From the NCBI RefSeq assembly GCF_047511655.1, contig NC_133390.1, positions 88,667,583-88,731,582 on the forward strand: DNA of 64,000 nucleotides. The letters are read 5' to 3'. The notes under the pieces are model-generated. The model saw only the letters and a list, made by a program, of their open reading frames with translations. It did no database searches and was not told where the DNA came from. This stretch comes from Castor canadensis (lineage: Eukaryota; Chordata; Mammalia; Rodentia; Castoridae). Positions 1 through 11,692 of the stretch are shown in pieces; the first letter of the stretch is position 1; every line of letters starts with the position of its first letter. A program made the translations under genes and the position numbers.

Positions 1-1224
1 GTGTCAGATACCATTTTAAGCAAATTACAAAATTACACTATAAAACCAATTGGCAGTGGGGAAACCCAAAAAGCAAGCAGTTCAGTACTGCCCTAGAAAA
101 ATCTTTGGAACTAAAAATAAATTTTACAAAACAAATTTAACAGGTAGGACTCTCACTTGTTTTAGTAAGACAGTATGACAAGCTGCAGGAATGTAAGTAA
201 TGCTCCAAGTGCCTTCCCCTAACATTTGCTTCTCAACTGCACTTTTTTTTAAAACTTACTCCTATTCTCTCATCTACTTCCAACTGTCCAATATCTCTTT
301 TTGTGTGCTATGGGACAGTTCCATGCAATAGCTGCATAAGTCCTAAAATGCAGGATATTTCCTTCAAGAGTGCTATACCACGTAGTACTTTCTTCACTGC
401 AATACTAAAGACTTTAAAAAAAATTCCTTTCTCCCCAAAATTTAACAATTAAGAGCTGCCTGCCTCTCTAGTTCAGGCTCTGAACATCTACAATAATGAC
501 TTCCTGGTCAGTTGCCTTTGTAGTATAATGCATATTCATTCACAACAATCATTTTGGTCAGCACTTTCTCATGTTACCAACAGAACCATTTATATTATAC
601 CATTCATTTCTTAACAAATATTTCAGAAACTGAGAATTCCCAAGTTCATATATTAGTAAGTCATCTCTTGACATCAGCAGTTACATCATATTTTCAACTT
701 TCACTAATACTTTCTAATCCTCTGATAAGCAACTTCCACAGAACTCAGAATAAGCCTTCTAGTTTCTGTATTAATTCATATAGTGAGTCAATTCAAATCA
801 GAACTATGCCACTAAAAAATTCTGCTCATTATACTAAAAACCGTTTTATCTATCTAAAAGCCAATCCTTACACTTTCCCCCACAAACATTTCCACCATAA
901 ACATCAATGTCAACTCTATTTGGGTGCACATTTTCCATAAATATTAAGGAGAAACATAGCTCTACATATCTATCTTTACTGTTACTATATTCCAACTACG
1001 AGATTTACTAGATTAAGAATCTAGTATCTAGTCTTTAAAGTGTTTGGGGGTTATTACAAACAATTCCTAATGTTCTACTCCCCCAAATTCAAAATCCTAA
1101 GGATAAGGTACTCCTAAAATGGCCAGATCTCTGTAAAATTCAGTCCACTTAATACAAGACAGGTAAACTTTTAAACCCACCAGAATGATGCTAGGTTCCT
1201 ATCTGCTCAAGAGATCCAAAATAA
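1..1224. other. Plain intron sequence
   Basis: AT-rich FXR1 intron 1 without a recognised repeat or exon. The open frame at 554-940 has no protein-like pattern. Confidence 0.4.
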
Positions 1225-1530
1225 GCCAGGCACAGTGGTTCACGCCTGTAACCCTAGCTACTTAGGAGGCAAAGATCAGACGGATCACAATTCGAGGCCA
1301 GCCCAGTAAAAAAGTTAGCAAGACATGGTTTTTCAATCAGTAAGTGGGGTGTGGTGGCGCACACCTGTGATCCCAGCTACATGGGAGGCCACAGGTAGGA
1401 GGATGGTGGTCTAAGGTTGGCACCAGACAAAAACAGACACCCTACTGAAAAGTAACTAAAGCAAAAATGCCTGGGAGGTGCCACTCAAGGAAGTGCAAGG
1501 CCATGAGTACAAACCACAGTATCAGACAGA
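1225..1530 (+). mobile_element. SINE with two B1-like heads and an ID-like tail
   Basis: Head one at 1225-1345, head two (gtggtggcgcacacctgtga) at 1350-1455, then a worn tail with gccatgagtacaaaccacag. Compare 31752. Confidence 0.7.
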
Positions 1531-1734
1531 GGAGGAGGGGTAGTCAGAAGCCCAAAACAGCAGGGCTGGATCTTTGCCGAAATCTTTGCCAGGAGACACC
1601 AATAACAATAGCCACATCTGTCTGTATATGGCATAGGGAAGCTCTATATTATGTCTCCATAATCTCCATTCCCCTCGTGCTAAACTCAACTTTGGGGGGT
1701 TATCTTTTTTCCAATTCACCTGTCCAGGACTCCA

Positions 1735-2222
1735 CAGTAGTTCCTCTTTATTCTTGCTTCCTGCAGCTTTAGCTACCTAAGGTTAACTACAGTACTAACA
1801 TATTACATAAAAAATTACAGAAATAAGCATTCATACACTTTGAAGTCAGAACCCTCTGAGTAGCATGATGAAATTTCTCACTGTATGGGACATAAATCAT
1901 CCCTTTATTCAGTGTATCCATGCTGTACACACACTAGAGCTACCTACTAGTTACTTTGTAGCTGTCTTGGTTGTCAGATCAACTTTATCAGTATCTCAAT
2001 GCTTGTGTCCAAGCAACTATCATTTTATTTACCGGCCCCAAAGCTGAAGTATTGATGCTGGTAATTCAGATATGCCATGGAGAAACCATGAATTAGGGCT
2101 TTAAGTGAAAAGGTATGCATATTTAAGGGAAAAAACACACTATCCACAGTTTTGGACATCCACTAGACTGGGGGTTCTTTTCTTGACCATATAACCTGCA
2201 AATAAGGGGAAACTACCACTGT
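1735..2222 (+). mobile_element. Tigger (pogo-like) DNA transposon, internally deleted
   Basis: The left end starts cagtagttcctc and the right end finishes aactaccactgta, in keeping with Tigger terminal inverted repeats. Between them, near 2030-2110, lies the old start of the transposase frame (ggccccaaag... gatgctggtaattcagatatgcc... ctttaagtgaaaagg). The transposase ATG is lost and the body of the gene is deleted. It is an ancient eutherian relic in FXR1 intron 1. Confidence 0.8.
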
Positions 2223-2345
2223 ATTTCTCAGAACAAAATTTTTAACTTTTGTTCTTCACATATGTACACAAACGGTTCAAAGGCATCATTACAAAATGGC
2301 TGTTCATTTACACAGCCCAATATTTACTTACATTTGAAACTCAAA

Positions 2346-2349
<4 letters not shown>

Positions 2350-2397
<48 letters not shown>
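2350..2397 (+). repeat. (GT)n microsatellite
   Basis: About 24 GT units, uninterrupted, next to the ID-like tail that follows. Confidence 0.95.
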
Positions 2398-2404
2398 ATT
2401 CTAT

Positions 2405-2488
2405 TGATGGGGACAGTACTGGGGCTTGAATCCAGAACCTCCTGTTTATTAGGCAAGGCTCTACCACTTCAGACGAACCCCCAGCCTT
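2405..2488 (-). mobile_element. ID-like SINE tail
   Basis: gacagtactggggcttgaat and aaggctctaccacttcagac. Confidence 0.8.
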
Positions 2489-2489
2489 G

Positions 2490-3124
2490 AAATTCTAACT
2501 TATAACAACATCAATAAATTAACAAAGCAGTATTAGACAACTCAAGTGTGGTCAGAATCTTTAAATGTTATCCTCGTATCTGACAAAATAGCAAACAGGG
2601 TATCATATAGGAAAAACACAGAAATATAAATTAAAGGAAAAACAGGGATGGAGACACACACAGACACACACACACGGAGGGAGTAGCAGGAATCCCTGAG
2701 CAGTGGAACCACTATTTGAAAAACTAAAAATCTACCCTAAAGAAATTAAGGGGGGGGGGGGAACCTTATGGATTCAGTAAGATGGCAAGTTATCCAACAA
2801 TCAATTTGCTTTATACACAAACAATTAGAAGATGGAAAATAAAATGGGCAAAAGGTATTGAACTCACAACAGCAATTAAAAAAAATCTCAAATGCCTTCA
2901 ACAACAAAAATATGCAGGACCCATATGCAGAAAATGATGAAACCTTAATGACCATAAATATAAAATTCAGAAAAATGTAAAGTACCATCATGTTCTTGGA
3001 GAGGTCTTCTTGATAATGTGAAAATTTCTACATGCCTCTTAAAATTAGCCTGTAATTTTAACCGAATCCCACTAAAATACAGTAGTATATATCCCTTCTG
3101 TTGGGGGAGAGAAAGTTAACCTTA
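2490..3124. other. Plain intron sequence
   Basis: Contains a short (CA)n at 2657-2674 and an 11-G run at 2751; otherwise nothing recognised. Parts of 2770-3050 may be worn L1 on the plus strand. Confidence 0.35.
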
Positions 3125-3195
3125 TTAAAAATCTATCTCATCAGAATTGTCACTATGAATCCCCCCCACAACAAATATATCCTAATGAAAAAAAT
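3125..3195 (+). mobile_element. L1 3' tip, plus strand
   Basis: gaattgtcactatgaatccc and aaatatatcctaatgaaaaa, the same tip as at 4180. Confidence 0.45.
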
Positions 3196-3330
3196 TAACA
3201 AAAAGTCTACTCGAAAAAGAAAACAGAGCACTCAGTAAAAAAGAGAAGAGGGATGCAGATAACAATGTACCTACCAAACATTAATGTTTACTTTAAAACT
3301 GCAATAATCAAGATGAGGGGGAAACAATAA

Positions 3331-3349
3331 AAAAAAAAAAAAAAAAAAA
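3331..3349 (+). repeat. Poly-A run
   Basis: Nineteen A in a row after a run of diverged sequence; probably the tail of a lost element. Confidence 0.8.
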
Positions 3350-3546
3350 GGACATCTTAAAGTAACAACAGATTCCAGAACTATGTCTCTAAGTCATAGA
3401 GGAATTTATAAAGGAAAGAAGTTTGGATTATTTTTAAGTGGTATTGGGATATTTGGTTGACCATCAGGGAAAATGAAAACGGATGTCTTCATCAAAATAA
3501 AATTAAGGGAAAAAAGTTTCAAACTTTGTTCTTGTTTGAAGTTTGT

Positions 3547-3662
3547 TTTTGTTTTTTTAAGACAAGGTCTCACTATAGCCCAAGTAAGCCCTGACCTTGG
3601 AGATCCTTCTGCCTTAGACTCTCTTGTGCTAGGATTACAGGCTCATATTACTATGCCTGGCA
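3547..3662 (-). mobile_element. B1
   Basis: agacaaggtctcactatagc and gctaggattacaggctcata. Confidence 0.75.
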
Positions 3663-3704
3663 GAATTGAAACGATTTTTTTTTTAAGTCTGAGTCTATTA
3701 TCCA

Positions 3705-3838
3705 CAGGCCACATGTGGTGGTGCACAACTATAATTCCAGAACAAAGTAGGCTGAAGCAGAAGGATAACAAGTTCAAGGACAAGCTTTGGCTACCACAAG
3801 CTTTTGAGACCCTGTCTCAAAAAAACCAAAAAGATAAA
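3705..3838 (+). mobile_element. B1
   Basis: ccacatgtggtggtgcacaa, then gagaccctgtctcaaaaaaa; faces the B1 just before it. Confidence 0.75.
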
Positions 3839-3968
3839 TTTAAAATCTGAGAGAAAACATGAATGAACTATGAATAACCTTGGAGGAAGGAAGGTCTTTC
3901 TAATCAAAAAACAAAACCCCAAAGTCACAAAGTTTTACTGATTTATACTACCCAAAAGATGAACCATG

Positions 3969-4150
3969 AAGCCAGGCCCCTTGGCTCATGCCTATAATCC
4001 TAGCAACTCAGGAAGTAGAGACGAGGAGGATCACAGTTCAAAGCCCGCCCAAATAGTTCTCAAGACCCTGTCTTGGAAATACTCAACACAAAAAGAGGCA
4101 GGGCAGAGTGACTTTAAACCCCAGAACTGCAAACCCCACCCACCAAAAAA
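3969..4150 (+). mobile_element. B1-dID SINE
   Basis: Head with cttggctcatgcctataatc, short tail ending ccacccaccaaaaaaag. Most of the tail is lost. Confidence 0.75.
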
Positions 4151-4179
4151 AGATGTTAACAAAAAAAAAAAGGTTGAGG

Positions 4180-4290
4180 GGGAGAGACAATGGGGGCAAT
4201 GTACATAATGTACAATATAAGTCTAATTGGAATTTTCATTATGAATTTCCCCCATATAATGAATATACCCTAATAAAAAATTATATAAAA
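4180..4290 (+). mobile_element. L1 3' tip, plus strand
   Basis: gaattttcattatgaatttc and gaatataccctaataaaaaa resemble the last bases of rodent L1 with its A-rich end. Confidence 0.45.
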
Positions 4291-4993
4291 AAGGTATGTG
4301 TATGTGTGTAACAACCTAAAACAAAAAGCTAAATCCCCAATTTACAATATTCTCAGGTTAGTGAGAACAATCTGACAGAGAAGGTAAGAATGAATATAAA
4401 CCATGTGCAATGGGTAAATAAGAGAAAAAAAATTGTAAATTAAATACAGAACCTTTAAAATGTTAACACATTTGCTGCAATTTGTTCTGAACTTTGCTTT
4501 TCTCCTCCTACCTTGTGTATTATACCTCTTAATTGGCATATAAAATAATGTGCCTTATTTTAAGCATTTGAATAATATTTTGTCAAGTTTTGAGGTGGGA
4601 GCATAAACAGCCTGAGAAAAAGGAACAGGTGTATAAGGTATCTGCCTAAATTTTAAGACACATTTTTGAAGTTACAGAACAATGTAGGTGGAAAACAAAA
4701 GTTTTCAACCTGATGGGAGTAGTCACTGTAGAAATAGTAATAAAATCCTATAGGTTAGGCAGAAAGAAACGTGGTACAAGTAAACGTCAAGATCAGTCTA
4801 ATATTACAGCCAAACTCAACAAATTATGGATCCTAGCTGTGGGAAAGTTACTGATTCTGTATCATGATAGACAAAATTTTACTTGTAAGTCTTCCAGACC
4901 TCTCATTTTGGAAAGAGATGTTACACATCTGCACAACTCCAAAGTTTCACTCTCTTTGAGGGTTTCTACTATCCTATCTCCAAAACAACCACA

Positions 4994-5091
4994 GCAAAAT
5001 GGACTGAAGGTATGTCTCAAACAGTAGAGCACCTGTTTTGCAGGTGTGAAGCCCTGAGTTCAAATCTAAGTCTCATCAAAAAAAAAAAAAC
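4994..5091 (+). mobile_element. ID-like SINE tail
   Basis: gtatgtctcaaacagtagag and ccctgagttcaaatctaagt with a 12-A end. Confidence 0.75.
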
Positions 5092-5427
5092 TTATTCTTT
5101 CTGAAGCTCTTTTCATAATCATGAACCACATGGTAAGATTAAGTCTAGTAGCAATATTCATCAGAGTATTTGTGGCACTTTTCATAATTAAAGAACAAAA
5201 CATCAAAATTTAGTTCACTGGAAAGGCAGTCATGCTCAAAATACAAAGTTAAAAAATTTTTAAACATTTAAAATATTGCTCAATAGATCAGAACCCTTAC
5301 TAGAACTGTGCCTTAGAAATCTATAAAGACGGATGAGTCATTCTAAGATCATTCCCACCAAATCCATCAGGAACTAGAAAAATTCTGATCTGGAAAAATT
5401 CCTTTATAAAGCTCACCTATTTCTTCT

Positions 5428-5634
5428 TTTTTTGTTTGGGTGGTTGGGACTGAGGTTTGAACTCAGGACTTCACAAGTACTCCAACACTTAAGCCACACC
5501 TTCAGTCCATTTTGCTCTGGTTACTTTTGGAGATGAGCGTCCCATGAACTATTTGCCCAGGCTGGCCACAATCCTCTTAATCTTAGCCTCCCAAGTAACT
5601 AGGATTACAAGAATGAGTTACTGGTTGCCAGGCT
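5428..5634 (-). mobile_element. B1-dID SINE
   Basis: Tail with gaggtttgaactcaggactt and head with tagcctcccaagtaactagg; belongs to the variant with ttgctctggttacttttgga between the units. Confidence 0.8.
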
Positions 5635-6161
5635 TCAAATTCATCTACTTCTTTAGATTGTTTAAAAACCTACCAATGCCCTCCTATTATGCAATTCATT
5701 ACAAAACTAAACTTACACTCCTTATGAAAGAGGAAACAGAAACTTAAAAGTCTTAATGCTTTGCAAGCTATTACCAGCTGTAATCAGGAACTAAACAGCT
5801 TGAATCTGCAAAGTGAAATTTAGAATGGAAGCCCAGAAACAAAAATCTAAGATTCACATCCTAAAGCTTTAACTTCTACATTTGAAAATTCATCAGATAA
5901 ATCAAAACCACTGGCAATGTAATGAAGTCTTCCTAAACAGAGGTCAGAAACTATTCTTAGCTCAATCATTAATTCTGTAATAACTCAGTAATGACTCCAA
6001 TCTCAAAATTCCAATCAATCTACTAAAATTGTTTATGACTCAACAAGGGACCTGTTGGGAATAAAGCCTCCAGTTCATTCTCTCAAGGAACTATCAGACT
6101 CACAATAGTGTTTCCTTCAAACTTGACCACATATTATTACAAGAGTATAATTTGAGGACTA

Positions 6162-6245
6162 TGGGGGATGATGACTCAAGTGGTACAACACCTGCCTAAC
6201 AAAAACAAAGCCCTGAGTTCAAACCCCAGTACCACCAAAAAAAAC
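6162..6245 (+). mobile_element. ID-like SINE tail
   Basis: gatgactcaagtggtacaac and gagttcaaaccccagtacca. Confidence 0.8.
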
Positions 6246-6569
6246 CATGAGTCACTATAGCTTTAATACTTCCATTGCAGTTTTCCTTTTAATTTCTTTT
6301 GTCATGGAATGCTGGCACAAAATTTAAGTCTTTTTCTTCGTAGATTTGGCACAACAGAAATAATTTCACACATTTGATTCCTTCTCAAAAGTATTTAAAA
6401 GTGTTGCAGTTGATGGCTTAGTTCCTAAAGTAAACTTTTGGTAAAGTACTGCATTTCTAAAAGCAAACTGATTATAAACTCTTCTTTACTATTTTGTTAG
6501 ATGCTGTTAGTTCCTTTCCTCTTACCAACTCTACATTTTCCTCTACAATATCACCTCAAGATCACTGTT

Positions 6570-6799
6570 GAGCTGGGTGCTGGTGGCTCACACCTATAAT
6601 CCTAGCTACTCAGGAGGCAGAGATCAGAAGGATTGTGTTTTGAAGCCAGCCCAGGCAAAACAGTTCATGAGACCTTATCTTGGAAAAAAAAAAAATCACA
6701 AAAAAAGGGCTGATGGAGTGTCTCAAGTGGTAAAGAGCCTATCCAATAAGCATGAGGCCCTGAGGTCAAACCCCAATACTTCTCCCTGCCTCCCGCAAA
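6570..6799 (+). mobile_element. B1-dID SINE
   Basis: Complete head and tail joined by aaaaaaaaaatcacaaaaaa. Confidence 0.88.
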
Positions 6800-6900
6800 A
6801 AGGCAAGACAAGGTGGCACACACTGCTTGAAGGCAGGAGGGCATGAAGTTCAAGGCCAGCGTGGGCCAAGTTAATGCATGATCCTGTCTGAAGAAGACCA
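6800..6900 (+). mobile_element. B1 fragment
   Basis: caaggtggcacacactgctt and catgaagttcaaggccagcg, joined directly to the preceding SINE. Confidence 0.6.
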
Positions 6901-6911
6901 ATGAAAAGCAA

Positions 6912-7000
6912 AGAGATTGGGAGTATGCTCAAGAAAGTGGTAAAGCCCTTGCCTAACAAATGCTATAGTCAAGGAGGAGTTCAATCAAAAGAGGGAGGGA
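6912..7000 (+). mobile_element. ID-like SINE tail
   Basis: gagtatgctcaagaaagtgg with taaagcccttgcctaacaaa; worn. Confidence 0.6.
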
Positions 7001-7396
7001 AGAAAAAAAGGAAGGGGGCGGGTAGTAAAAGACTCCTAACTAGCTCCATCTGTCAAAAAAGCAAATCACAATGTTTCCCCTTAAGCATTTCTTTGAGTCA
7101 TCCCCAGAGCACCCCCAGAGACTTTCTGGAGCAATTCTCAGGCGGTTCTATCAATTCACAATGGAACTCAGCCCTTCTGGAAGCCAGATGTCATTCTCTC
7201 ATCCAAGTTCTAGAAATTAGGAAAAATTTAAGAACCTAATTCCTACGTGTGCCAAAAAAAATTTTTTTTTCAGTGATGGACAACACAAGATGCTAGCACA
7301 ACTGCCTCCCTATTTGGGGAAAGGAGACACTCTTACACACTTTGTACATTATATCCGTAATATACAAAGAGATCTCAAAAACATCATGAAGGAATG

Positions 7397-7600
7397 AGGC
7401 CTAGGTGGCTCACACCTGCAATCCTGGCTACTTGGGGGTTGAGATCAAGAAGATTGAAGTTCCAGTTCAGCCAGGACAAATAATTCTCAACAGCCCATCT
7501 CTAAAACACAGCAAAATGGGCTGGAGGTGTGGCTCAAGCAGTACAGTGCCTGCTTCATGATCTCCAAGCCATGAGTCCAAACCCCAGTCCCATCAAAAGA
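7397..7600 (+). mobile_element. B1-dID SINE
   Basis: aggtggctcacacctgcaat, then gggctggaggtgtggctcaa. Confidence 0.85.
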
Positions 7601-7734
7601 AAAACAATTCAAGATAATTAACAAAACCCATTTCTGGCTGGGATGTAAAGTAAAAGACTTGTCATTTATTGATGAAGGAAAAAGGAAATGGGAAGCTTTT
7701 GAGGAAAGTAGTCTGTGAACATTTACTAGAGGTT

Positions 7735-7923
7735 TTTTTTTGGTTTTTTTCCAAAGCGATAATGGGGCTTAAACTCAGGGTCTATACTTTGAGCCACTTT
7801 ACCAGCCCTTTTTTTGTGATGGGTTTTTGAGATATGTCTCATGAACTATTTTCCTGGGCTGGCTTCGAACCACAATCCTCCTAAGTCACTAGGATTACAG
7901 GTGTGAGCAAGTGGCACCCAGCG
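7735..7923 (-). mobile_element. B1-dID SINE
   Basis: aatggggcttaaactcaggg, tttgtgatgggtttttgaga, ggattacaggtgtgagcaag. Confidence 0.88.
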
Positions 7924-8375
7924 AGAGGATTTTTTTTTTGTTTTGTTTTTTTAAAGTTCCTTTTCACCAATCTATCCCATTCTTTGAAACTGATCCAATG
8001 GAAACACCAATATGTGGAGTGACAAAAAAAGAATGAAAATAAAGTGATAATTACTGACAAATAGCTAAATTTGGTATTTTCTTAGGAAATATTATGTAAC
8101 CATTAAAATAAATTACATTCCACATGAAATTTGCATTCTGTTTTTTTATAGAGCATATTGAAAAGCTCTACATTTGTATAAGAAAGTCTATCTATATGCA
8201 AGTCTATAGGCCTGAAAAGAAATCTAGAATCATGTATACAAGGGCTGCCTGAAATATAGGTGGCAGAGATCAAGTAAAGAGGAGCCAGGAAGGGGTGGTG
8301 GAATGGCTGAAGTTTATACAACACAACTATGTATGTGTAAAACTGCATACTGTACATAAATACTTATGTGTACAC

Positions 8376-8484
8376 TGTCACAGTGTACACCTGTAACCTC
8401 AGCATTCATGAGGCTGAAGCAGGAGGATCACCTGTTCAAGACCAGACCGGGAGAGACCTTGCCTCAAAAAAAAAAAAAAACCAA
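8376..8484 (+). mobile_element. B1
   Basis: cagtgtacacctgtaacctc, then 14 A. Confidence 0.75.
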
Positions 8485-8489
8485 AAAAC

Positions 8490-8612
8490 TAGGTAAAGTG
8501 GCCCATAAGTCTCAGCTACTGGGGAGTCCAAGGTACTGTGACAATCACTTGAGCCTAGGAATTGGAAAACAGCCTGGGGAACACAAAGAACCTCAATTCA
8601 AAAAAAAAAACA
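8490..8612 (+). mobile_element. B1, tandem with the previous copy
   Basis: gtggcccataagtctcagct, then aatcacttgagcctaggaat; the pair has an Alu-like dimer layout. Confidence 0.65.
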
Positions 8613-8761
8613 ACATATTTTAAATGCTTTACATGATAATCTATAAAATTGACAATTATTTCAAGTAAATGGACATACTAATTATATCACACATTACAGA
8701 AATTCTAATTAGAGAGTAAATTCTGATAAGGAAAAAAATGTATCCAAAGCAAACCTTCATG

Positions 8762-8838
8762 AGCTGGGATTGTAGCTCAGTGCTTGCTTAGCAAGCATGA
8801 GGCCGTGGCTGATCTCCCTTCAGCACTACCCAAAAATC
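8762..8838 (+). mobile_element. ID element
   Basis: gctgggattgtagctcagtg and cttgcttagcaagcatgagg. Confidence 0.85.
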
Positions 8839-8864
8839 ACACGCACGCACGCACGCACGCACGC
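8839..8864 (+). repeat. (CGCA)n microsatellite
   Basis: Six units of cgca/gcac grown in the tail of the ID element before it. Confidence 0.85.
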
Positions 8865-9159
8865 CTAACTATCACTACTTGCATTCTAACAACATTCTTG
8901 GGTTGTTAATCTCACAAGTTTGTAACACCAACAGTTCTTGAGATGGGATAACTTAATTTTAGCTTCCAACCGGCCACCCAAAACTATTCTATCTTGTTTC
9001 TACCCCTACATGTGCATAGTTCTGTAACAACATCTGAACTTAAGCAGACCAAGTCATTTAAATTCAGTCTGAACTAAAATCAAAATATAGTTCTATATAT
9101 AGCTACTGCTAAGCTGGCACAACAAATTAGTATCCAGAAGCCAAGACATATTGAATCAT

Positions 9160-9225
9160 TTATTCATTCAAGATATATATGAAGGTCACTATGTACTAAA
9201 TACACATTTATCAAGTCACTAGAAA
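9160..9225 (-). mobile_element. L2/MIR end fragment
   Basis: atcatttattcattcaagat and ggtcactatgtactaaatac; weak. Confidence 0.3.
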
Positions 9226-9314
9226 ATTCTGAGTATTCAAAATAACTCAAAGATCTATACATATATGAAAAGTTATCCATTATCAATTAGTGGCATTAAG
9301 AAAAGGGGAGCTGG

Positions 9315-9516
9315 AGCCAGGCACCAGTAGTCCACGCCTGTAATCCTAGCTACACAGAAGGCAGAGATCAGGAGGCTCTTGGTTCGAAGCCAGTGTGGGC
9401 AAATAGTTCAGGAGACCCTATCTCAAAAACACTTAAATACAAAAAGAGCCAGTGGAGTGGCTCAACTAGTACAGTGCCTTCCTAGCAAGTGAGTTGAAAC
9501 ACTAGTGCCTCCCCCC
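9315..9516 (+). mobile_element. B1-dID SINE
   Basis: ccaggcaccagtagtccacg; the tail is joined by acttaaatacaaaaagagcc. Confidence 0.85.
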
Positions 9517-9589
9517 CCCAAAAAAAAAGGAGGGGTAGGGGGACCTGTGGGAAGAGTCTGAGAGATGAGGTTCCTGATTCTTAAGGCAT

Positions 9590-9746
9590 TTTTTTTTGGG
9601 TGGTATTGGGATTTGAACTTGAGGGAGTCTCCTTGGGCCACAGATCCATCCAGCCTATTTTAGTTTTATTTTTCAGATAGGATCTCACACTTTTTGGCAG
9701 GGGTCAGCCTTGTGTCTTGATCCTACCTCTGCCCACCACACCCAGC
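9590..9746 (-). mobile_element. B1-dID SINE, internally deleted
   Basis: ggtattgggatttgaacttg and cccaccacacccagcttgta. Confidence 0.65.
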
Positions 9747-9773
9747 TTGTATTTTGAGATGGGGGAATCTCAC

Positions 9774-9820
9774 TTTTTGTTTTGTTTTTTTTTTAGGTGG
9801 ATCTAGGGTTTGAACTCTTT
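9774..9820 (-). mobile_element. ID-like tail fragment
   Basis: T run followed by ggatctagggtttgaactct. Confidence 0.45.
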
Positions 9821-10118
9821 TAAAAAATAAGTAATGGAGCAAAAATTTGCTATTAAATGTGAGATTTAAAGATGTTTAATTTCAAGATGGCTTTCTGCCT
9901 CTATAATGAAAAGCTGAGATTGTACAAACAGGAACATGAGTTATATGTGCATGTATGTGTGCAACATTCAGATTAACAATGCACACGCCCAGCTCACATT
10001 TGTTTTGCTCCAGCTATTGTTTTGAAATTTTGGTTCAAGAAAAGCTAAGCCTTTTGATATTCAAAAATACTAAGTGGCAAGACTACTCAAACATGCCACA
10101 TTATAGAAAATTACTTGA

Positions 10119-10328
10119 GCCAGGCACTAGTGGCTCTTACCTGTAATCCTCGCTACTCAAAAGGCAGAGATCAGGAGGACTGCAGTTTGAAGCCAGCCTA
10201 GGCAAATAGTTCAAGAGACCCTATCTCAAAAAAAAATCCATCACAAAAAAGGGCTGGTAGAGTGGCTCAAGGTGTAGGTCCTTGACTTCAAACCCCAGTA
10301 CTGCAAAAAAAAAAAAAAAAAAAAAAAA
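10119..10328 (+). mobile_element. B1-dID SINE
   Basis: ccaggcactagtggctctta; short tail form (gtggctcaaggtgtaggtcc) with a long A run. Confidence 0.88.
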
Positions 10329-10334
10329 TTATTG

Positions 10335-10425
10335 AGAGCTGGGGATGTAGCTCAGTGGTAGAGCACTTGCCTAACATGCCCAAGGCCCTGGGTTCCATCC
10401 CCAGCACTATCAAAAAAAAAAAAAA
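10335..10425 (+). mobile_element. ID element, near consensus
   Basis: gagctggggatgtagctcag, tggtagagcacttgcctaac and gggttccatccccagcacta. The least diverged ID copy in the window. Confidence 0.92.
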
Positions 10426-10659
10426 CAGGCTGTTCATTTAAATGCATATGCAAGTAACAAATATTTATGTATATGCGTTAAGTAAAAAGAAACAGAAAAA
10501 ATTTCAATGTATTTACCCAATATACTCAAAATATTATTTCAACTATGTAATCAATATTTTTAAATTATTGAGATGTTTTACATTCTTTTTCCAACTACCA
10601 CAATTCATACTATCACATTTTAGTTCACACATGGTGGCTATCATTTTGAGAAGCAGCAC

Positions 10660-10878
10660 ATTTTTTTTTTTTTTTGACAGTACTGGGTTTGCACTCTGAG
10701 TCTAATGCCTGCTAGACAGATGATCTACCACTTGAGCCATTCCGCCAGCCCTTTTTGTGTTAGGTAATCCCAAGATAGGGTCTCACGAACTATCTGCCTG
10801 GAGCATCTTCAAACCTCTATCCTGCTGATCTCTGCCTCCCAAGTAGCTAAGACAAGTGTGAACCCCCAGCACCTGGCA
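10660..10878 (-). mobile_element. B1-dID SINE
   Basis: gacagtactgggtttgcact, accacttgagccattccgcc, gatctctgcctcccaagtag. Confidence 0.85.
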
Positions 10879-11068
10879 AGGAGCACATTCATACAGAAGA
10901 TGTAGCTCAAATAATTTCTGAGGGAATCAGACTGATTTGGTCCTGGTAATTCCCATTGTATTAACTAGTACAACAAATTACAACGTGTATGTTAAAAAAT
11001 AGCACCACAGTGGTTAAAAAAATAAGTTCTGTGGAGTCAAATATAAATCAGCTAAACTCAAGTCAATT

Positions 11069-11252
11069 TATTTTTTTCTCCCCCAGCACTAGGGTTTGAA
11101 CTCAGAGCCTCATGCTCACTAGACAGGCACTCTACCACTTAAGCCACTCCACCGACCCTTTTCTGTGTAGGATATTTTTGAGATAGGATCTCATTTTTTG
11201 CCCAGGCTGGCCCTGAACCTCAATTCTGATCTCTGCCTCCCTACTCAGCTCA
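11069..11252 (-). mobile_element. B1-dID SINE
   Basis: agcactagggtttgaactca and tgcccaggctggccctgaac; the last head bases are missing. Confidence 0.83.
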
Positions 11253-11454
11253 GTATCTCCTAATGGTGTTAACTTATCTGCTTTACTGTGTTGAAAGGAC
11301 TAAGAAATGCACATGTACATGCAAAATCATCTGTTTAAGTAGTCTGGGTGCTCCATAATTAGCTGTTATTGTTAGACCTAAATAGGCCCTCAGTCAACTA
11401 ATGGAACGTAGCAGATATCCCTCAACTTGATAATTGTAAAAAGAAATTCAATTG

Positions 11455-11560
11455 CCTCATACTGCAGATGAAAAAAGCCAAGGTCTCACTAATCAAACAG
11501 AAAAATTAGGGCTCAATCACAGAAGGAATGTTGCTCTTTCCACTTTTCAGTAGTCAACTT
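11455..11560 (-). mobile_element. MIR fragment
   Basis: actgcagatgaaaaaagcca, then gggctcaatcacagaaggaa, in reverse MIR order; weak. Confidence 0.35.
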
Positions 11561-11692
11561 GCTCATTCTCAACACTGTGATAACAGAATTCACTCAGTTA
11601 TAACCTAATCGGGTGTGTCTGCCCTTACCTTCCCAAATAAAATGTTAAGTTCAAACAGTATGTTAAACTAAGCCATTAGGAATAAAAGCCCT

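Noticed and set aside
554..940. 128-codon plus-strand frame
   Set aside because: AT-rich, no domain or codon pattern, inside an intron; a chance frame.
3473..3850. 125-codon plus-strand frame
   Set aside because: Made of two B1 copies in opposite directions.
10335..10410. tRNA gene at the ID element
   Set aside because: A- and B-box-like sequence is present because ID derives from tRNA-Ala/BC1, but there is no intact cloverleaf and the A-rich tail marks a SINE.
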